Below, piece by piece: positions 7,174-16,623 of a DNA stretch of 64,000 nucleotides. Each line of letters starts with the position of its first letter. The stretch's first letter is position 1. Origin of the DNA: Methanolobus sp. Lineage in GTDB: Archaea > Halobacteriota > Methanosarcinia > Methanosarcinales > Methanosarcinaceae. The DNA is taken from positions 1 through 64,000 of the forward strand of contig NZ_JADQBY010000016.1 in NCBI RefSeq assembly GCF_016278385.1. The letters are read 5' to 3'. A model generated the notes under the pieces. That model did no database searches and was not told the origin of the DNA. It saw only the letters and a program-made list of their open reading frames with translations. The translations under genes and the position numbers were made by a program.

Positions 7174-7812
7174 TTGAGTCTTATAACTAATCTTCCAGAT
7201 ATCCCTTTAAAATATCATCCTTGTCCAAAGGAGATGGAAGCCATAAAACTCTCCCTATACGTTACAAACCAAGCAACAGTTGCCACAGAATTGAGCGAAG
7301 CATTTGTCCTTCTTTGGAACAACGGATTATTCAATGCTGTTACCCTACCTATCCGAATGATATATGAAATTTGGGGGTCTGTCCATTACGCTCATAACAT
7401 AATTAAAGGAATGAATGATAATTTTGAAGTCACTCAATCAAAGACCACGCGTTTAATAACAGGGAGTCGTTCTAATATAGAGTTGCCGTGGGGAGGCACT
7501 TCTAACATAACTTCGGTTCATATTCTGGATTTTATCCGCTCTCTTAATGATATATGTCCAGAGGCAGAGGAAAATTACAATTATCTCTGTGAAGCTTGTC
7601 ATCCAAATTTTATAAGGCATGCTGAGTTGCAGATAATGGGCCCAAAGATAAACAATTGGGATAATAAAAACTTTCAGAAAAATGCTCATAAATTGGTTAA
7701 TCAGACACTTTTTATAATGGAAACTGCGCTTATTGGACTTACTTTAGATATAAATGAATCGTTGGAGTTAGCTCTATGTTATATGATAGATAATCCAAAT
7801 GTCAAACATTAG
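7174..7812 (+). CDS. Orphan helical protein, possibly DUF5677-like
   Basis: A 212-residue soluble protein with a helical region EAFVLLWNNGLFNAVTLPIR near residue 40-60 and HPNFIRHAELQI near 145. The arrangement loosely resembles DUF5677/Abi-like helical proteins, but I cannot assign it. The TTG start is the track's choice; the frame stays open back to 7060 and that extension (VQFDYFSENKIGKWETEPSI) also reads like protein, so the true start may be non-ATG or the 5' end may be damaged. Flanked by mobile DNA on the left and another orphan on the opposite strand. Confidence 0.55.
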   Translation: MSLITNLPDIPLKYHPCPKEMEAIKLSLYVTNQATVATELSEAFVLLWNNGLFNAVTLPIRMIYEIWGSVHYAHNIIKGMNDNFEVTQSKTTRLITGSRSNIELPWGGTSNITSVHILDFIRSLNDICPEAEENYNYLCEACHPNFIRHAELQIMGPKINNWDNKNFQKNAHKLVNQTLFIMETALIGLTLDINESLELALCYMIDNPNVKH

Positions 7813-7917
7813 TTATTGTTGCATAAAAATATGAAGTTGTATAAAATTAGTCTTATCTATGGGAAATTGGAACGCTTAATCACTATATCTTAGCTCTGCA
7901 TCCTCATTTAGATTTTT

Positions 7918-8262
7918 TCAGCCCTGAAGATTTAGGGAAACTCGAAAATCCCAATTTAGTTTATTTTTATTTACAGGTGAGAATCCACATCTGACCATCG
8001 CTTCTTTAAACTGCGGATTTGCGATAAAGAAACCATCTGGTGATTCTTCAAATAAAAGTTTAAGCGCATAACTGGCGTAAGGTTTCTCTGGTGTTTTTTG
8101 GGGGAGTATATTTAACGTTATCCAATTATCCAGGGCTTCTTTTTGATTTTCGGGTAATTCGTATGCACTCTCTTTTTTTGCCATATTGATACTGAATGAT
8201 TTGGAAATATTTAATTCACATCCTTTTTCTTCAAAATAATTTTCACCAAGTATTGAGCCCAT
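7918..8262 (-). CDS. Hypothetical protein of phage/plasmid style
   Basis: A 114-residue protein. The C-terminal half (PYASYALKLLFEESPDGFFI, then NPQFKEAMVRCGF and NWDFRVS) has the look of small proteins carried by phages and plasmids that predict a helix-rich nucleic-acid-binding fold, but I recognise no named family. It faces the 7174 gene tail to tail. An internal ATG (MAKKESAYEL, about residue 27) is a possible shorter start. Confidence 0.5.
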   Translation of the reverse strand: MGSILGENYFEEKGCELNISKSFSINMAKKESAYELPENQKEALDNWITLNILPQKTPEKPYASYALKLLFEESPDGFFIANPQFKEAMVRCGFSPVNKNKLNWDFRVSLNLQG

Positions 8263-8653
8263 TTCTTCCAGTTTATTGTTTCCAAACTGTACAGGATCAA
8301 TTGAAAATGAAGAGAACTAACCCTCTATTTAGGGCATCATCTTCATGATCTCACTTATTTCCGTGTGAAGTATATCTGTCTGCATTCTAATCTTCTCTCC
8401 TGAAATGCACCATTTTTGAAACACCTATCTTCCTCTCCCCAAGATAATATGAGCACAGGGCATGGTGAAACGAAGTGTAACTCCCCGAAGGGTTTCAACA
8501 GCAGAAGCCATTTCGATGAATTTAGCAAGATAGAAACTACCCTGTCCTGTAACATCATTGATTGCCCGAATATAATTTACATTACTTGCTTAAATGGACT
8601 CGCACAGTTCAAGTTACATAATCTAAATATCACATAAAACCAATCTTCTCTAA
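8263..8653. other. Intergenic
   Basis: Two opposing ORFs of about 70 codons overlap here, but neither has a ribosome site or a recognisable sequence. This is the boundary between the mobile-element-rich left part and the conserved core genes. Confidence 0.35.
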
Positions 8654-9067
8654 ATGAGTTATATTATCAACAAGATAGTCCCGAAACAGCGTAAGATGTC
8701 TACAAAGGTAGGTGGGATTCTAATAATCGTAGGTGAGACTATGTTCCTTTTCTCTCTTCTGAATTTCCTGATGATAACAAGGCTTCAGTATTATAGTTCA
8801 GGGGACAGTTTCATGAGAACACTCTTTCCTCATTACCTTTTCTTCCTTGCAGCATTATTCATTGCGGCATTCATAGGCATGTGGCTGACCTATGTGTATG
8901 TGTTCCCGAGCAAACAGCGGTTTGCACAGGAACAGGCCATCAAGGATGACAGAAGTCCTCTTTTCAACAAGGTTCTGGACATCGAGAGTGAGATCGAAGA
9001 ACTAAAAACCGCTGTCATTGAGCTGTCTAAAAAGATGGATCGCATGGCTGAAAAAGACAAACATTAA
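8654..9067 (+). CDS. Membrane protein with two helices and a coiled coil
   Basis: 137 residues: two hydrophobic helices (about residues 19-42 and 62-88), then a charged tail SEIEELKTAVIELSKKMDRM predicted as a coiled coil in the cytoplasm. No family name recognised. It ends 11 bp before the metallophosphoesterase gene and is probably cotranscribed with it and the helicase. The start could be residue 15 (MSTKVGG) instead. Confidence 0.65.
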   Translation: MSYIINKIVPKQRKMSTKVGGILIIVGETMFLFSLLNFLMITRLQYYSSGDSFMRTLFPHYLFFLAALFIAAFIGMWLTYVYVFPSKQRFAQEQAIKDDRSPLFNKVLDIESEIEELKTAVIELSKKMDRMAEKDKH

Positions 9068-9078
9068 TTTCCATTAAA

Positions 9079-9927
9079 ATGACAATAGAGATCGATCCGG
9101 TTTTTGATGAACCTGCACTTGTAGTAAACAACGAAACAAGGGCACTGGTAATTGCTGATATACACCTTGGGATAGAGTGGGATCTCTATAGAAGTGGATT
9201 CTCCATTCCAAGCCGCATGAAACAAGGTCTTGAACGAATACTCGGGTATATCGAACAGGTTTCACCCGACAGAATAATCCTGCTTGGTGATGTGAAGCAC
9301 AATGTACCTCAGATATCCTGGCAGGAACGGGATGAGATTCCCTATTTTCTTTTAATGCTTTCCGATCATGCAATGGTGGACATCTTCCCTGGGAACCACG
9401 ATGGTGGTATCGAGTACCTGCTGCCTGAAAGAAAGAATATAACAGTACATCCTGTACGTGGTTCTGTAATAGAGGGTGTGGGCTATTTCCACGGGCATAC
9501 CTGGCCAGACCCTTCTTTGCTCTGCGCAAAATACATTATTGCTGCTCACAATCATCCGACTATTCGTTTCACTGACTCTCTGGGGTATGCTACAGTAGAG
9601 CAAAGCTGGATAAGGACTCATCTGAATCTTCAGGCACTTCAGGAACATTTCACAAGTCTTGAGCTGGAAAAGGAAAATGGTAACTGGAATGACCCTGAAC
9701 TTATAATCGTGCCGTCATTCAATGAATTATGTGGTGGTGTGGCTTTTAATGAATCCCTGCATGATGATCTGCTTGGACCTCTGTTCTCATCAAAGGGTGT
9801 GGATATTGACAATGCGGAAGCCTATCTTCTGGACGGAACAAATCTCGGGAAACTGAAGAACATAAGGAAGCTGGAAGAGAGCAAGATGCGTCCCTCAAGA
9901 AGAAAAAGAAAGAGAGCTAAAAAATGA
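9079..9927 (+). CDS. Mre11/SbcD-related metallophosphoesterase, Lhr-associated
   Basis: 282 residues with the calcineurin-like metal motifs in order: IADIHLG near residue 25, LLGDVKH near 70, FPGNHDGG near 96, HGHTWPD near 137 and AAHNHPT near 155. It matches the archaeal SbcD-related phosphoesterase group often encoded beside Lhr helicases. Its stop overlaps the helicase start by 4 bp (ATGA), which implies translational coupling and joint action on nucleic acid. Substrate is unknown; a nuclease role is inferred from family and partner. The C-terminus is a basic tail (RRKRKRAKK). Confidence 0.85.
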   Translation: MTIEIDPVFDEPALVVNNETRALVIADIHLGIEWDLYRSGFSIPSRMKQGLERILGYIEQVSPDRIILLGDVKHNVPQISWQERDEIPYFLLMLSDHAMVDIFPGNHDGGIEYLLPERKNITVHPVRGSVIEGVGYFHGHTWPDPSLLCAKYIIAAHNHPTIRFTDSLGYATVEQSWIRTHLNLQALQEHFTSLELEKENGNWNDPELIIVPSFNELCGGVAFNESLHDDLLGPLFSSKGVDIDNAEAYLLDGTNLGKLKNIRKLEESKMRPSRRKRKRAKK

Positions 9928-12755
9928 GTTTTGGAAATTTTTTTGATTCATTCGACCCACGGATACAAGTTGCCCTTGAAAAACAGGGATTTAAGGCTCC
10001 CACTGAACCTCAGGAACAGGTATTTCCATATATCATGAAAGGAGATCACACATTTCTTATTGCACCTACAGGTTCTGGTAAGACCGAATCAGCAGTCCTT
10101 CCCATATTCCATTCCATTCTTGCCAAGACTCAGGAACAAAGAACGGGTATATCAGTTCTCTACATCACTCCTCTGCGTGCTCTTAATCGTGATATGCTCT
10201 CACGTATCCAGTGGTGGGGGAATGAACTTGGAATTGATGTGCAGGTAAGGCATGGAGATACTTCACAGTATGAGAGGCAGAAACAATCCCGAAAGCCTCC
10301 TGATTTCCTGATAACTACTCCGGAAACTCTGCAGGCAATGTTTACAGGTTCACGCCTGCGGAAGAACCTGGAATATGTGACTCATGTTGTTGTGGATGAG
10401 ATACATGAGATGGCCTCGTCTAAAAGAGGAACCCAGCTTGCAGTGGGTCTTGAAAGGCTTGTGGAACTTTCAGGTGAATTTCAGAGAATAGGGCTTTCAG
10501 CCACAGTGGGAAATCCGGATGAGGTGGCAAAATTCCTTGCTGGCTCGGATAGGGATGTTTCCATTGTTTCTGTTTCCATGCTAAAGCTTCTGGATTTCAA
10601 AGTAGTGAGTCCACATGTGACAGATGAGGACGTAGCGATCTCAAAGAAACTGGCATGTGATGTTAACTTCGCTGCACATCTGCGTTGCGTCAGGGACATA
10701 GTTATGGATAATGTTTCCACTCTTGTTTTTGTAAATACAAGACAGAGTGCAGAGGCACTGGCAGCAGGGTTTAATATGATGGAGCTTCCTGTTGGAGTTC
10801 ACCACGGTTCTCTTTCAGTGGATTCCCGTATTGAGGCGGAAGAATCATTTAAAAACGGAGACCTTCGAGGTCTTATATGCACTTCATCAATGGAGCTGGG
10901 TATTGATATTGGCAATGTGGATCATGTGGTGCAGTACGGCTCCCCTAGACAGGTTTCAAGGCTTCTGCAACGTGTAGGGCGCGCGGGACACAGGATACAT
11001 GAGATCTCCAGAGGTACTATCATTGCCATGGATGCCGATGATATTGCAGAGAGCATGGCAATTTGCAGGCTGGCCATGGACGGTAAAGTTGAGTCGATAT
11101 CTCCTCATATGAATTCTCTTGATGTAATCGCTAACCAGCTATCCGGATTGGTGCTTGATTTTGGCGAAGTTGGAATTGACCGGATATACAGCATCTTGAA
11201 ACGTGCATATCCTTTCAAAGACCTTAAGATAGAGGTTCTCAGGAAAGTCGTCAGTCAGATACTGGAATATCGGATGGTCTGGCAGGAAGAAGGCTCGGAT
11301 TCTATCAGTCGACGGAGAAAAAGCTGGCAATATTATTACGAGAACCTCTCTATGATACCTGATGAGAGAAAGTACGAGATATTCGATATTGTTACCGGCA
11401 GGTCAGTGGGTGTTCTGGACGAGGCTTTTGTTATTAATTTTGCAACTCCCGGGGCTGTTTTCATTACCAAGGGGGATATGTGGCGGGTCATTGAGATGGT
11501 CAGTGACCGTGACAGAATAAAAGTGGAACCTGTAAGAGGTATGGGTGAAATACCAAGCTGGGTCGGTGAGGAGATTCCGGTGCCATTTGAGGTGGCTCAG
11601 GAAGTTGCCAGCATTCGTTCCTTAGTTGCGGGTACGATCCATGATGAAAAAGACGACGAGGACATTGCAAAAGAAGTATGTTCTGTTTATCCTATAGGAC
11701 CTGAAGCTCTGGAAGATTTGCTCTCTATCCTGAAGGAACATGTTGAAGGTGGTTATCCCTTGCCTGATCAGCATATGTTCGTTATAGAGAATGATGGTGA
11801 AGCTGTTCTTATAAACACCTGCCTTGGTCATAATGCGAACGAGACACTGGCAAAAGTTCTCACTTCCCTTCTCGCTGCAAGGTATGGAAGCAGTGTTGCA
11901 CAGGAAATTGATCCTTACAGGATACGAATGACACTTCCACGCAGGATAAAGGCAAAGGAGATTGAGGTTCTTTTGAGGGATATTCAGCCGGAACATATCG
12001 AACCTATTATTGAGATGACTTTGAAGAACACATCATTGATGAAATGGAAGATGGTGCATGTTGCCAGGAAGTTCGGTGCTCTTAGTAAGAATTTGGATTA
12101 TGATCGGATCAGCATGAAGAAACTCCTTGAGATATATCGTGACACTGCAATGTATGATGAGGTCATAAGGGAGATCTTTCACAATATGCTGGATGTGAAA
12201 AGGGTTACGGATATACTTACTCAAATGGCTTCAGGAAAGATTCTTATTGTTGTCAGTGGCCCAACACCATTAGGAAGTTGTGGTTTTTCCATGAAGCGTG
12301 ATCTAGTAGCTCCGGAAAAGGCAGATAGGTCTATTGTTATGGCTTTGAAAGAACGTATCATGAATGATAATGTGATACTTTTCTGTGTACATTGCAAGAA
12401 GTGGACCTCGAGAAGAATGGTAAAAAATGTTCCTGAAAAAATAATATGTCCTGTTTGTGATTCCGGTCTTGTGGCTGCCTTGAAGCCGTGGGAAGATGAA
12501 GAGATAAAGCTTGTGAAAAAACAGGATAAAGTCACTTCGAAAGAAGATATAAAACGTATAAGAAGGGTTTACAGGAATGCAAATATCGTGATGACTCATG
12601 GGAATCTGGCAGTTGTAGCACTTGCAAGCAGGGGTGTAGGGCCGGAAATGGCAACAAGGGTTATACAAAAAATGCGGCATGATGAAGAGGCATTCTATCG
12701 TGATATTTTGGTTGCTGAAAGGAACTATGCTAAAAATAAAAGATTCTGGAGCTAA
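9924..12755 (+). CDS. lhr: Lhr-type DEAD/H helicase
   Basis: 943-residue superfamily 2 helicase. Walker [11 protein letters not shown] lies near residue 50, motif II DEIHEM near 157, SAT in GLSATVGN near 193, and motif [11 protein letters not shown] near 350. The long C-terminal half has the Lhr winged-helix and cap region and a four-cysteine knuckle (CVHC...CPVC) near residue 825-845. Lhr proteins unwind RNA-DNA hybrids and forked DNA in repair or replication restart. It is coupled to the upstream metallophosphoesterase, so the two probably form a helicase-nuclease unit. Confidence 0.9.
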   Translation: MSFGNFFDSFDPRIQVALEKQGFKAPTEPQEQVFPYIMKGDHTFLIAPTGSGKTESAVLPIFHSILAKTQEQRTGISVLYITPLRALNRDMLSRIQWWGNELGIDVQVRHGDTSQYERQKQSRKPPDFLITTPETLQAMFTGSRLRKNLEYVTHVVVDEIHEMASSKRGTQLAVGLERLVELSGEFQRIGLSATVGNPDEVAKFLAGSDRDVSIVSVSMLKLLDFKVVSPHVTDEDVAISKKLACDVNFAAHLRCVRDIVMDNVSTLVFVNTRQSAEALAAGFNMMELPVGVHHGSLSVDSRIEAEESFKNGDLRGLICTSSMELGIDIGNVDHVVQYGSPRQVSRLLQRVGRAGHRIHEISRGTIIAMDADDIAESMAICRLAMDGKVESISPHMNSLDVIANQLSGLVLDFGEVGIDRIYSILKRAYPFKDLKIEVLRKVVSQILEYRMVWQEEGSDSISRRRKSWQYYYENLSMIPDERKYEIFDIVTGRSVGVLDEAFVINFATPGAVFITKGDMWRVIEMVSDRDRIKVEPVRGMGEIPSWVGEEIPVPFEVAQEVASIRSLVAGTIHDEKDDEDIAKEVCSVYPIGPEALEDLLSILKEHVEGGYPLPDQHMFVIENDGEAVLINTCLGHNANETLAKVLTSLLAARYGSSVAQEIDPYRIRMTLPRRIKAKEIEVLLRDIQPEHIEPIIEMTLKNTSLMKWKMVHVARKFGALSKNLDYDRISMKKLLEIYRDTAMYDEVIREIFHNMLDVKRVTDILTQMASGKILIVVSGPTPLGSCGFSMKRDLVAPEKADRSIVMALKERIMNDNVILFCVHCKKWTSRRMVKNVPEKIICPVCDSGLVAALKPWEDEEIKLVKKQDKVTSKEDIKRIRRVYRNANIVMTHGNLAVVALASRGVGPEMATRVIQKMRHDEEAFYRDILVAERNYAKNKRFWS

Positions 12756-12858
12756 CATGCTTTTATTTGTAAGGCTGGTTGTATAGGTAATCTTAATATA
12801 AAAAAAGTACAGACTTTAAATGGGTAAGTATTTTTGATAGTAAATCGGGAGGTTAAGA

Positions 12859-13044
12859 ATGCAATCGTTTATAGTTGAGCATTATCTGCAAAAGAAAATT
12901 GATATCTATTGTGGTGGTCCTGACAGGTTCTATGGTGTTGTTGAAGCATGTGCTGATGGTGTTTTGACCATTAAGGACAATGATATGTATACGCATATTG
13001 CCATTAATAAGATTATTGCAATCTGGAGCGATGAGAAAAAGTAA
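12859..13044 (+). CDS. Small Sm/SH3-barrel-like protein, paralog A
   Basis: 61 residues, MQSFIVEHYLQKKIDIYCGG, then a beta-rich body with GVVEACADGVLTI and a final IIAIW strand. The pattern of short strands with a conserved glycine suggests a small beta-barrel of Sm/SH3 type; this is inference. A clear paralog lies at 59386-59583. GGGAGG lies about 8 bases before the ATG. It sits alone between lhr and the mtaA promoter region. Confidence 0.75.
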   Translation: MQSFIVEHYLQKKIDIYCGGPDRFYGVVEACADGVLTIKDNDMYTHIAINKIIAIWSDEKK

Positions 13045-13211
13045 ATGAGAAGCAACTAAAAACGAATACCTGCTTTTCAGTAATTTATTTTTCTAATGTG
13101 CTATTTTCCTAAATGTTTACTATTTAGTAGTTCTTATGAATTTCAATTTTGCCTATACTTGTAAACCAATTTGTTCATGTCTATTAATTTAGTTTTTCTA
13201 ATTTTCTGCAT

Positions 13212-13285
13212 CCCTCTGCTTCAATCCAATAGCTTTATATCTGATGTTCCCTCTGCTTCAATCCAATAGTTTTATATCTGATGTT
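13212..13285 (+). repeat. Tandem 37-bp duplication carrying TATA-like boxes
   Basis: Two adjacent copies (13212-13248 and 13249-13285) of a 37-bp unit differ by one base. Each holds a TTTATAT box inside CAATAG(C/T)TTTATATCTG. The second box lies about 60 bp before the mtaA start, so transcription would begin near 13298. This looks like a duplicated promoter module for mtaA. Confidence 0.75.
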
Positions 13286-13332
13286 ACTCAAATCAGGGTG
13301 ACTTAAATCTACTCAACAGAGAAGGATTCATT

Positions 13333-14343
13333 ATGAACATGAAAGAAAGATTACTCAAAGCATTAAAAGGTGAAGAAGTCGACAAAGTACCTGTTTGCAC
13401 TGTAACACAGTCCGCTATTGTTGAGCTTATGGATCAGACCGGTGCAGCATGGCCAGAGGCACACACCGACGCACAGAAGATGGCAGACCTTGCAATCGCA
13501 TCATACGAAGTATGCGGTCTTGAGGGTGTAAGAGCTCCATATTGTCTCACAGTACTTGCAGAAGCAATGGGTTGTGAAGTCAACATGGGTACAAAGAACA
13601 GGCAGCCTTCAGTTACCGATCACCCATACCCAAAGGGTGTTGACAACCTTGTTATGCCAGAGAATCTCCTTACAGTAGGCAGGATTCCTGTTGTACTCGA
13701 AACAATGAAACTCATCAGGGACAAAGTAGGAGATGAAGTACCTATAATTGCAGGTATGGAAGGTCCAGTTACCCTTGCATCTGACCTTGCAAGTGTAAAG
13801 AAGTTCATGAAATGGTCCATCAAGGCACCAGCAGACTTCGACACAATTCTTGACTTCGCATGTGATGCATGTATCCAGTATGCAAACGCACTCTTCGATG
13901 CAGGCGCAGACGTTATCAGTGTACCAGACCCAGTAGCCTCACCTGACCTGATGTCACCAGACACATTTGACAAGCAGCTCAAGCCATTCCTTCAGAAGTT
14001 CGCAGATGGTGTCAAGGGCCCAATGATTCTCCACGTTTGTGGCGATGTATCACCAATCCTTGAAATGATGGCAGACTGCCACTTCCCATCCATCAGTATT
14101 GAAGAGAAGGTAAAGGATCTTGCAGGCGCAAAAGCAAAAGTAGCTGGAAAGGTCACAATCTGTGGTAACGTTTCAAGTCCTTTTGTTCTTCTTGCAGGCG
14201 ATGCAGCAACTGTCAAGGCAGCTGCAACAAAGGCTCTTGAAGACGGCGTCGATGTACTTGCACCAGGCTGTGGAATTGCACCTGACACTCCAGTTGCAAA
14301 CCTTAAAGCAATGGTCGAAGCAAGAGACGAATTCTACGCATAA
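13333..14343 (+). CDS. mtaA: Methylcobamide:CoM methyltransferase MtaA
   Basis: 336 residues, uroporphyrinogen decarboxylase-like TIM barrel. The zinc-binding residues of the MtaA/MtbA family are visible as His234 and Cys236 (ILHVCGDVSP) and Cys313 (APGCGIAP). It transfers the methyl group from methyl-Co(III) corrinoid on MtaC to coenzyme M in the cytoplasm, the second step of methanol use. Assignment to MtaA rather than MtbA rests on the nearby mtaB and mtaC. GAAGGA lies 6 bases before the ATG. It is followed by a hairpin with a T run, then a hydantoinase-family gene on the same strand. Confidence 0.9.
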   Translation: MNMKERLLKALKGEEVDKVPVCTVTQSAIVELMDQTGAAWPEAHTDAQKMADLAIASYEVCGLEGVRAPYCLTVLAEAMGCEVNMGTKNRQPSVTDHPYPKGVDNLVMPENLLTVGRIPVVLETMKLIRDKVGDEVPIIAGMEGPVTLASDLASVKKFMKWSIKAPADFDTILDFACDACIQYANALFDAGADVISVPDPVASPDLMSPDTFDKQLKPFLQKFADGVKGPMILHVCGDVSPILEMMADCHFPSISIEEKVKDLAGAKAKVAGKVTICGNVSSPFVLLAGDAATVKAAATKALEDGVDVLAPGCGIAPDTPVANLKAMVEARDEFYA

Positions 14344-14353
14344 ATTTTCTAAA

Positions 14354-14394
14354 CAGACATGCCATAGTTCAACTATGGTCGTGTCTGCATTTTT
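14354..14394 (+). terminator. Hairpin and T run after mtaA
   Basis: CAGACAT-GCCATAGT pairs with ACTATGGTCGTGTCTG (one bulge), followed by CATTTTTTTATT. It starts about 10 bp after the mtaA stop and probably ends most mtaA transcripts before the next gene. Confidence 0.7.
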
Positions 14395-14567
14395 TTATTC
14401 AGTTTCTATTAATTTTCCTTCTATTGCTTTTGTTTTCATTATTCACTGTTAACATAAATTTTTAATATAACCTAGTTGCATCTTTAATTGCTCATATGAT
14501 ATTTGGGCTACGAATTCGTCTTTTGAAAGTTAACTTTGGATTTTTAATTTCAAAATGGAGGAATATT

Positions 14568-16499
14568 ATGCACTATAGTCTGGGAATTGATGCTGGCGGT
14601 ACGTATACGGATGCTATTCTGGTAAGGGATTCAGATGCTTCTGTGGTAGATTCGAATAAATCACTTACAACATATCCTGATCTTGTTGCAGGTATCAGGA
14701 ATGCGATCGATGGACTTGATTCGCAGTATCTTAAAAATGTAAATCTCGTATCCGTTTCAACGACTCTTGCTACAAACACAGTGCTTGAAGGTACAGGAAG
14801 TCCGGTGGCTCTTATTCTTGTTGGGGAACACCCTGTAAAAGGCGATTTCCCGGCAAAATATGTTCTTTCAATTTCTGGTGGTCATGGTTTTAATGGTGAG
14901 GAAATTGAAAAACCTGATATTGGTGCGGTACGGGAATTTACTCAAAAGATTAAAGATGATGTTGCTGCTTTTGCAGTTTCATCTGTTTTCAGTATTCGAA
15001 ATCCGGAACATGAAATGGCCATTACTGATGTGATACATGAAATGACAGGATTGCCTGTAGTCTGTGGTCATGAACTTTCCCAGGATCTTGGTGCATATGA
15101 GAGAGCAGTTACTGCATCCTTGAATGCCCAGTTACTTCCAATTTCTCATAAATTTATTCTTTCTGTAATGGATGAGATAAAAAGAAAAAATATTGATGCC
15201 AGATTACTGATGCTAAAATGTGATGGTACTGTTGTAGGTTTGAAAGATGCCTTGGAAAAACCTGTAGAATCTATTTTTTCCGGTCCAGCTGCAAGTCTTG
15301 TTGGAGCATCTTTCCTTTCAGGAAAAAACACATGTGCAGTGGTGGATGTTGGTGGAACAAGCACCGATGTTTCAGCAATAACTAATGGTGTACCGGAGTT
15401 ATCTGATACAGGGGCTGTTGTGGGTGGCTGGAAAACCAAAGTTCGTGCAACAAGGATGGAAACTTCTGCGATGGGTGGTGATAGTCATGTGTGGACGTGT
15501 TCCAAAGCAATATACATTGGACCGAGGCGAGTTATTCCTCTTTGCCTTGCCTCTTCTAAATATCCGGGATTCCTGGACAAATTGAAAAAGAGTGTCGCTC
15601 CTTTAAGAAGTGTGCTTGACAGGAACATTCAACCGACCAAATTTTTCATGAGATCAGGATATGAACCCATTGGCCTTGATGAGTCGGAAACTGAAATGTT
15701 CAAAGTAATCGGTAATGAGCCAATGAGCCTGAATGAAATTGCCAGCTTGTCTAAAAAGTATCCTTCTACTGTTATGATTGACTCACTAATTCAGAAACGA
15801 TTGATACAGGCAATCGGTTTCACTCCAACGGATGCTCTTCATGTACTTGGCGATTATACTTTCTGGGATGTTGAGGCATCCAAAGTAGGAGCTGAAAAGC
15901 TTAGTAATCTTAATAAGATGACCCCCCTTGAATTCTGCAATAATGTCAAGGATATTGTAGCAAGGAACATGGCTTTTAATCTGATGTCTTATCTTCTTCC
16001 TGATGTCGAAAGGTCAGGCATCAAAAAAATAGTTGATGGGGAATTCAATGCCAGGTTCAAGGTAGATATCCCTGTAGTTTTGCTAGGTGGTCCAGTTGCA
16101 GCTTACCGGGAAAATATGGAAAGCATAATTGATGCACAAATAATTATTCCTGAACATGCGGAAGTTGGAAATGCTGCAGGAGCTCTTTTTGGAAAAGGTA
16201 TCAAAAGAATTGAGATAATCATAAGACCAATTTCTGTTGCAGATCCTGATCAGGGCTACCTTGTATTTTCTCCAATTGGAAGGAACGATTTTAAGAAATA
16301 TCGGGAAGCTGTGGAATATGCAAATAAACATGGAAAAAATATGGTTCTTGATTACATGGGTGAATGTGGTGTAAGTAAAGATAATATTGATGTCAAGATG
16401 ACTAAAAAGACTTTTTCACCAGAGGGTTGGAAGCATGCTCCTCTTGAAACCATAATTACAATTTCGGGAATAGGCTATCCTAAAAAATTCATAATGTAA
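14568..16499 (+). CDS. Hydantoinase/oxoprolinase-family (HyuA-like) ATPase
   Basis: 643 residues from the ATG at 14568, chosen because GGAGG lies 9 bases upstream and the family's first strand follows (HYSLGIDAGGTYTDAILVRD). ASKHA-fold phosphate loops are GIDAGGTYTD near residue 5 and VVDVGGTSTDVSAI near 258; STTLATNTVLEG near 64 is typical of HyuA. Characterised relatives are ATP-dependent hydantoinases, oxoprolinases and acetone carboxylase subunits, but no hyuB partner is present here. RamA-type corrinoid activases also use an ASKHA fold, and the gene sits between mtaA and mtaCB, so a role with the methyltransferases is plausible but unproven. Confidence 0.75.
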   Translation: MHYSLGIDAGGTYTDAILVRDSDASVVDSNKSLTTYPDLVAGIRNAIDGLDSQYLKNVNLVSVSTTLATNTVLEGTGSPVALILVGEHPVKGDFPAKYVLSISGGHGFNGEEIEKPDIGAVREFTQKIKDDVAAFAVSSVFSIRNPEHEMAITDVIHEMTGLPVVCGHELSQDLGAYERAVTASLNAQLLPISHKFILSVMDEIKRKNIDARLLMLKCDGTVVGLKDALEKPVESIFSGPAASLVGASFLSGKNTCAVVDVGGTSTDVSAITNGVPELSDTGAVVGGWKTKVRATRMETSAMGGDSHVWTCSKAIYIGPRRVIPLCLASSKYPGFLDKLKKSVAPLRSVLDRNIQPTKFFMRSGYEPIGLDESETEMFKVIGNEPMSLNEIASLSKKYPSTVMIDSLIQKRLIQAIGFTPTDALHVLGDYTFWDVEASKVGAEKLSNLNKMTPLEFCNNVKDIVARNMAFNLMSYLLPDVERSGIKKIVDGEFNARFKVDIPVVLLGGPVAAYRENMESIIDAQIIIPEHAEVGNAAGALFGKGIKRIEIIIRPISVADPDQGYLVFSPIGRNDFKKYREAVEYANKHGKNMVLDYMGECGVSKDNIDVKMTKKTFSPEGWKHAPLETIITISGIGYPKKFIM

Positions 16500-16599
16500 C
16501 TCTTACATTAATATTCTATTTTTTTTTGTAAAATATCTGAAAATGAACATACTATCCAGTATGGAATATTAATCTATTAAGAAAAAAAAGAAAAAAGAA

Positions 16600-16623
16600 A
16601 CAAGTTCTAAATTTAGAACTTGT
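16600..16623 (-). terminator. Perfect palindrome overlapping the mtaB stop codon
   Basis: The 24-bp perfect palindrome ACAAGTTCTAAATTTAGAACTTGT contains the last codons and stop of mtaB in its 5' arm, followed on the minus strand by a long T/C-rich tract (TTTCTTTTTTCTTTTTTTT). Most likely the mtaCB terminator. Confidence 0.75.

Noticed and set aside
13212-13285. Possible CRISPR repeat pair
   Set aside because: The two units are directly adjacent with no spacer and no cas genes are present; it is a tandem duplication with promoter-like boxes.
14568-16499. Second RamA-type activase
   Set aside because: It lacks the C-terminal [4Fe-4S] motifs and has HyuA-type signatures, so it is not a RamA paralog.
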